Shown here: positions 6,246-7,002 of the stretch, piece after piece
How positions within the stretch are numbered: the first letter of the stretch is position 1
Layout: each line of letters opens with the position of its first letter
Source: an uncultured Alphaproteobacteria bacterium
GTDB lineage: Bacteria > Pseudomonadota > Alphaproteobacteria > Caulobacterales > Parvularculaceae
NCBI GenBank assembly: GCA_938003575.1
Contig: CALKYG010000169.1
Location: 1-7,002 of the forward strand
Direction: 5' to 3'
Length of the DNA stretch: 7,002 nucleotides
Translations under genes and position numbers: made by a program
The notes under the pieces: generated by a model
Seen by the model: only the letters and a program-made list of their open reading frames with translations
Told to the model about the DNA's origin: nothing
Database searches by the model: none

Positions 6246-7002
6246 GGCCCCTCTGGTTTTGAAAGGACCGCCTCGTCGTCTTCAATCGTCGCCTTGAGGC
6301 CGAAAGCGGCCGCAAGCGCCATGACCGCGGTGGTCCGGTCATGAATGTCGAACTCTCCGGTCACCGGCAGCGACTCGAGATCTTCGTCCTGGATTGAAAT
6401 CGGATCTTCAAAGTAGCGGTTCAGCGTCTCGATCACGTCGCGAAGCGGCGTCTCGCGAAAGCGGGCTTTGCCAGATCTCCATGCCAGCGCCAGATTCGGA
6501 TCGAACCGGACAATTCCCGCCGCCCGGCCCGAACCGTCGATTTCAATCATGTCGCCGGCGAGGAGCGTTTGGCTGAGGCTTGATTGAGGCTTCACATCGA
6601 CCACGCCCGACAGCACATGGATCGCCGTTCTGTCGCCGAAAGCGCTGACGTTGAAGGCGGTGCCTGTCACTGTGACAAGAGCGTTGCCGGCGTCCACGGT
6701 GAATGGACGGTCCTTGTCTTTCTCAACGCTGAAGAAGGCTTCACCGGCGTACAGCCGCACGTTTCGTGACGACTTCGAGTACGAGACCTCAACTTTGGAA
6801 GCCGTGTTCAGTTCGATCTCGCTTCCATCGCTCAGCGACATTGTTCGCGCCTCGCCGACTCTCGTTTCGACAGCGGCTGCATACTGGCGCCGGCCGGAAA
6901 GACCGGCATCGGCGATAAAAACAGAAAGGACCGCCGAAAGGGCGACGACTGCAAAGACGGCGGCCGCCGCCCGGACCGTGAATTGAAATGCAGCCTTGCG
7001 CC
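6242..7002 (-). CDS. FecR family anti-sigma/sigma-regulator protein (N-terminus outside window)
   Basis: The frame is open to the window edge, giving 252 visible residues ending in SKPEGP. From the edge inwards: a hydrophobic segment at visible residues about 9-30 (RAAAAVFAVVALSAVLSVF) fits a single inner-membrane helix; next comes YAAAVETRVGEARTMSLSDG followed by SEIELNTASKVEV, the typical start of the periplasmic FecR domain; GTAFNVSAF and HVLSGVVDVKP belong to the same domain; the C-terminal 80 residues (FRETPLRDVIETLNRYFEDP, then TGEFDIHDR) form the small DUF4974/STN-like domain usual in these proteins. FecR proteins hold or activate an ECF sigma factor in response to a ligand-loaded TonB receptor. 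The Met at 6841 is internal and is not the start, because the membrane helix lies upstream in the same frame. The receptor gene follows with a 4-base overlap; the cytoplasmic N-terminus and the expected sigma gene lie beyond 7002. Confidence 0.92.
   Translation of the reverse strand, partial: RKAAFQFTVRAAAAVFAVVALSAVLSVFIADAGLSGRRQYAAAVETRVGEARTMSLSDGSEIELNTASKVEVSYSKSSRNVRLYAGEAFFSVEKDKDRPFTVDAGNALVTVTGTAFNVSAFGDRTAIHVLSGVVDVKPQSSLSQTLLAGDMIEIDGSGRAAGIVRFDPNLALAWRSGKARFRETPLRDVIETLNRYFEDPISIQDEDLESLPVTGEFDIHDRTTAVMALAAAFGLKATIEDDEAVLSKPEGP

Noticed and set aside
6839..6841. ATG taken as the FecR start
   Set aside because: The same frame continues upstream without a stop to the window edge and encodes the expected membrane helix and the VGEARTMSLSDG motif that spans this Met.

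Overview
The window looks like ordinary chromosome from a GC-rich alphaproteobacterium, probably of the Caulobacterales, Parvularculales or Hyphomonadaceae type. The evidence is an rnhB-ccrM neighbourhood, GANTC sites (the CcrM target) clustered just before the ccrM start, a DUF1244 gene, and a FecR plus STN-type TonB-dependent receptor pair. No species can be named from this stretch. I see no mobile element, tRNA, rRNA, CRISPR array or long repeat, and no gene-free stretch longer than about 200 bases.

Left half (1-2445), all on the minus strand and so read from right to left: a PA0069/SplB-like radical SAM protein, a small DUF1244 protein, ribonuclease HII (rnhB), and the first 41 codons of a gene whose N-terminus fits the cell-cycle DNA methyltransferase CcrM. 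These four lie in one direction with gaps of 99, 76 and 90 bases. The last gap, the ccrM leader, holds three GANTC sites within 42 bases, a possible promoter, and a hairpin that would cover the ccrM ribosome binding site. The radical SAM gene has almost no ribosome binding site but has a promoter-like pair ending six bases before its ATG, so it may give a leaderless transcript.

Middle (2446-3107): a 201-base divergent spacer, then a single plus-strand VOC/glyoxalase-like gene with a clear ribosome binding site. It converges on the receptor gene across a 77-base gap that contains a strong GC-rich stem-loop.

Right half (3108-7002), minus strand: a FecR-family inner-membrane signalling protein, open at the right edge of the window, followed with a 4-base ATGA overlap by a 1045-residue TonB-dependent receptor with signal peptide, STN domain, TonB box, plug and barrel. 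Together they form a cell-surface signalling unit: the receptor senses or imports a ligand, its STN domain contacts FecR across the periplasm, and FecR would control an ECF sigma factor. The sigma gene is expected just beyond position 7002 but cannot be seen.

I found no clearly new system. The points most worth a second look are the ccrM leader, the possible leaderless radical SAM transcript, and the unknown ligand of the receptor.
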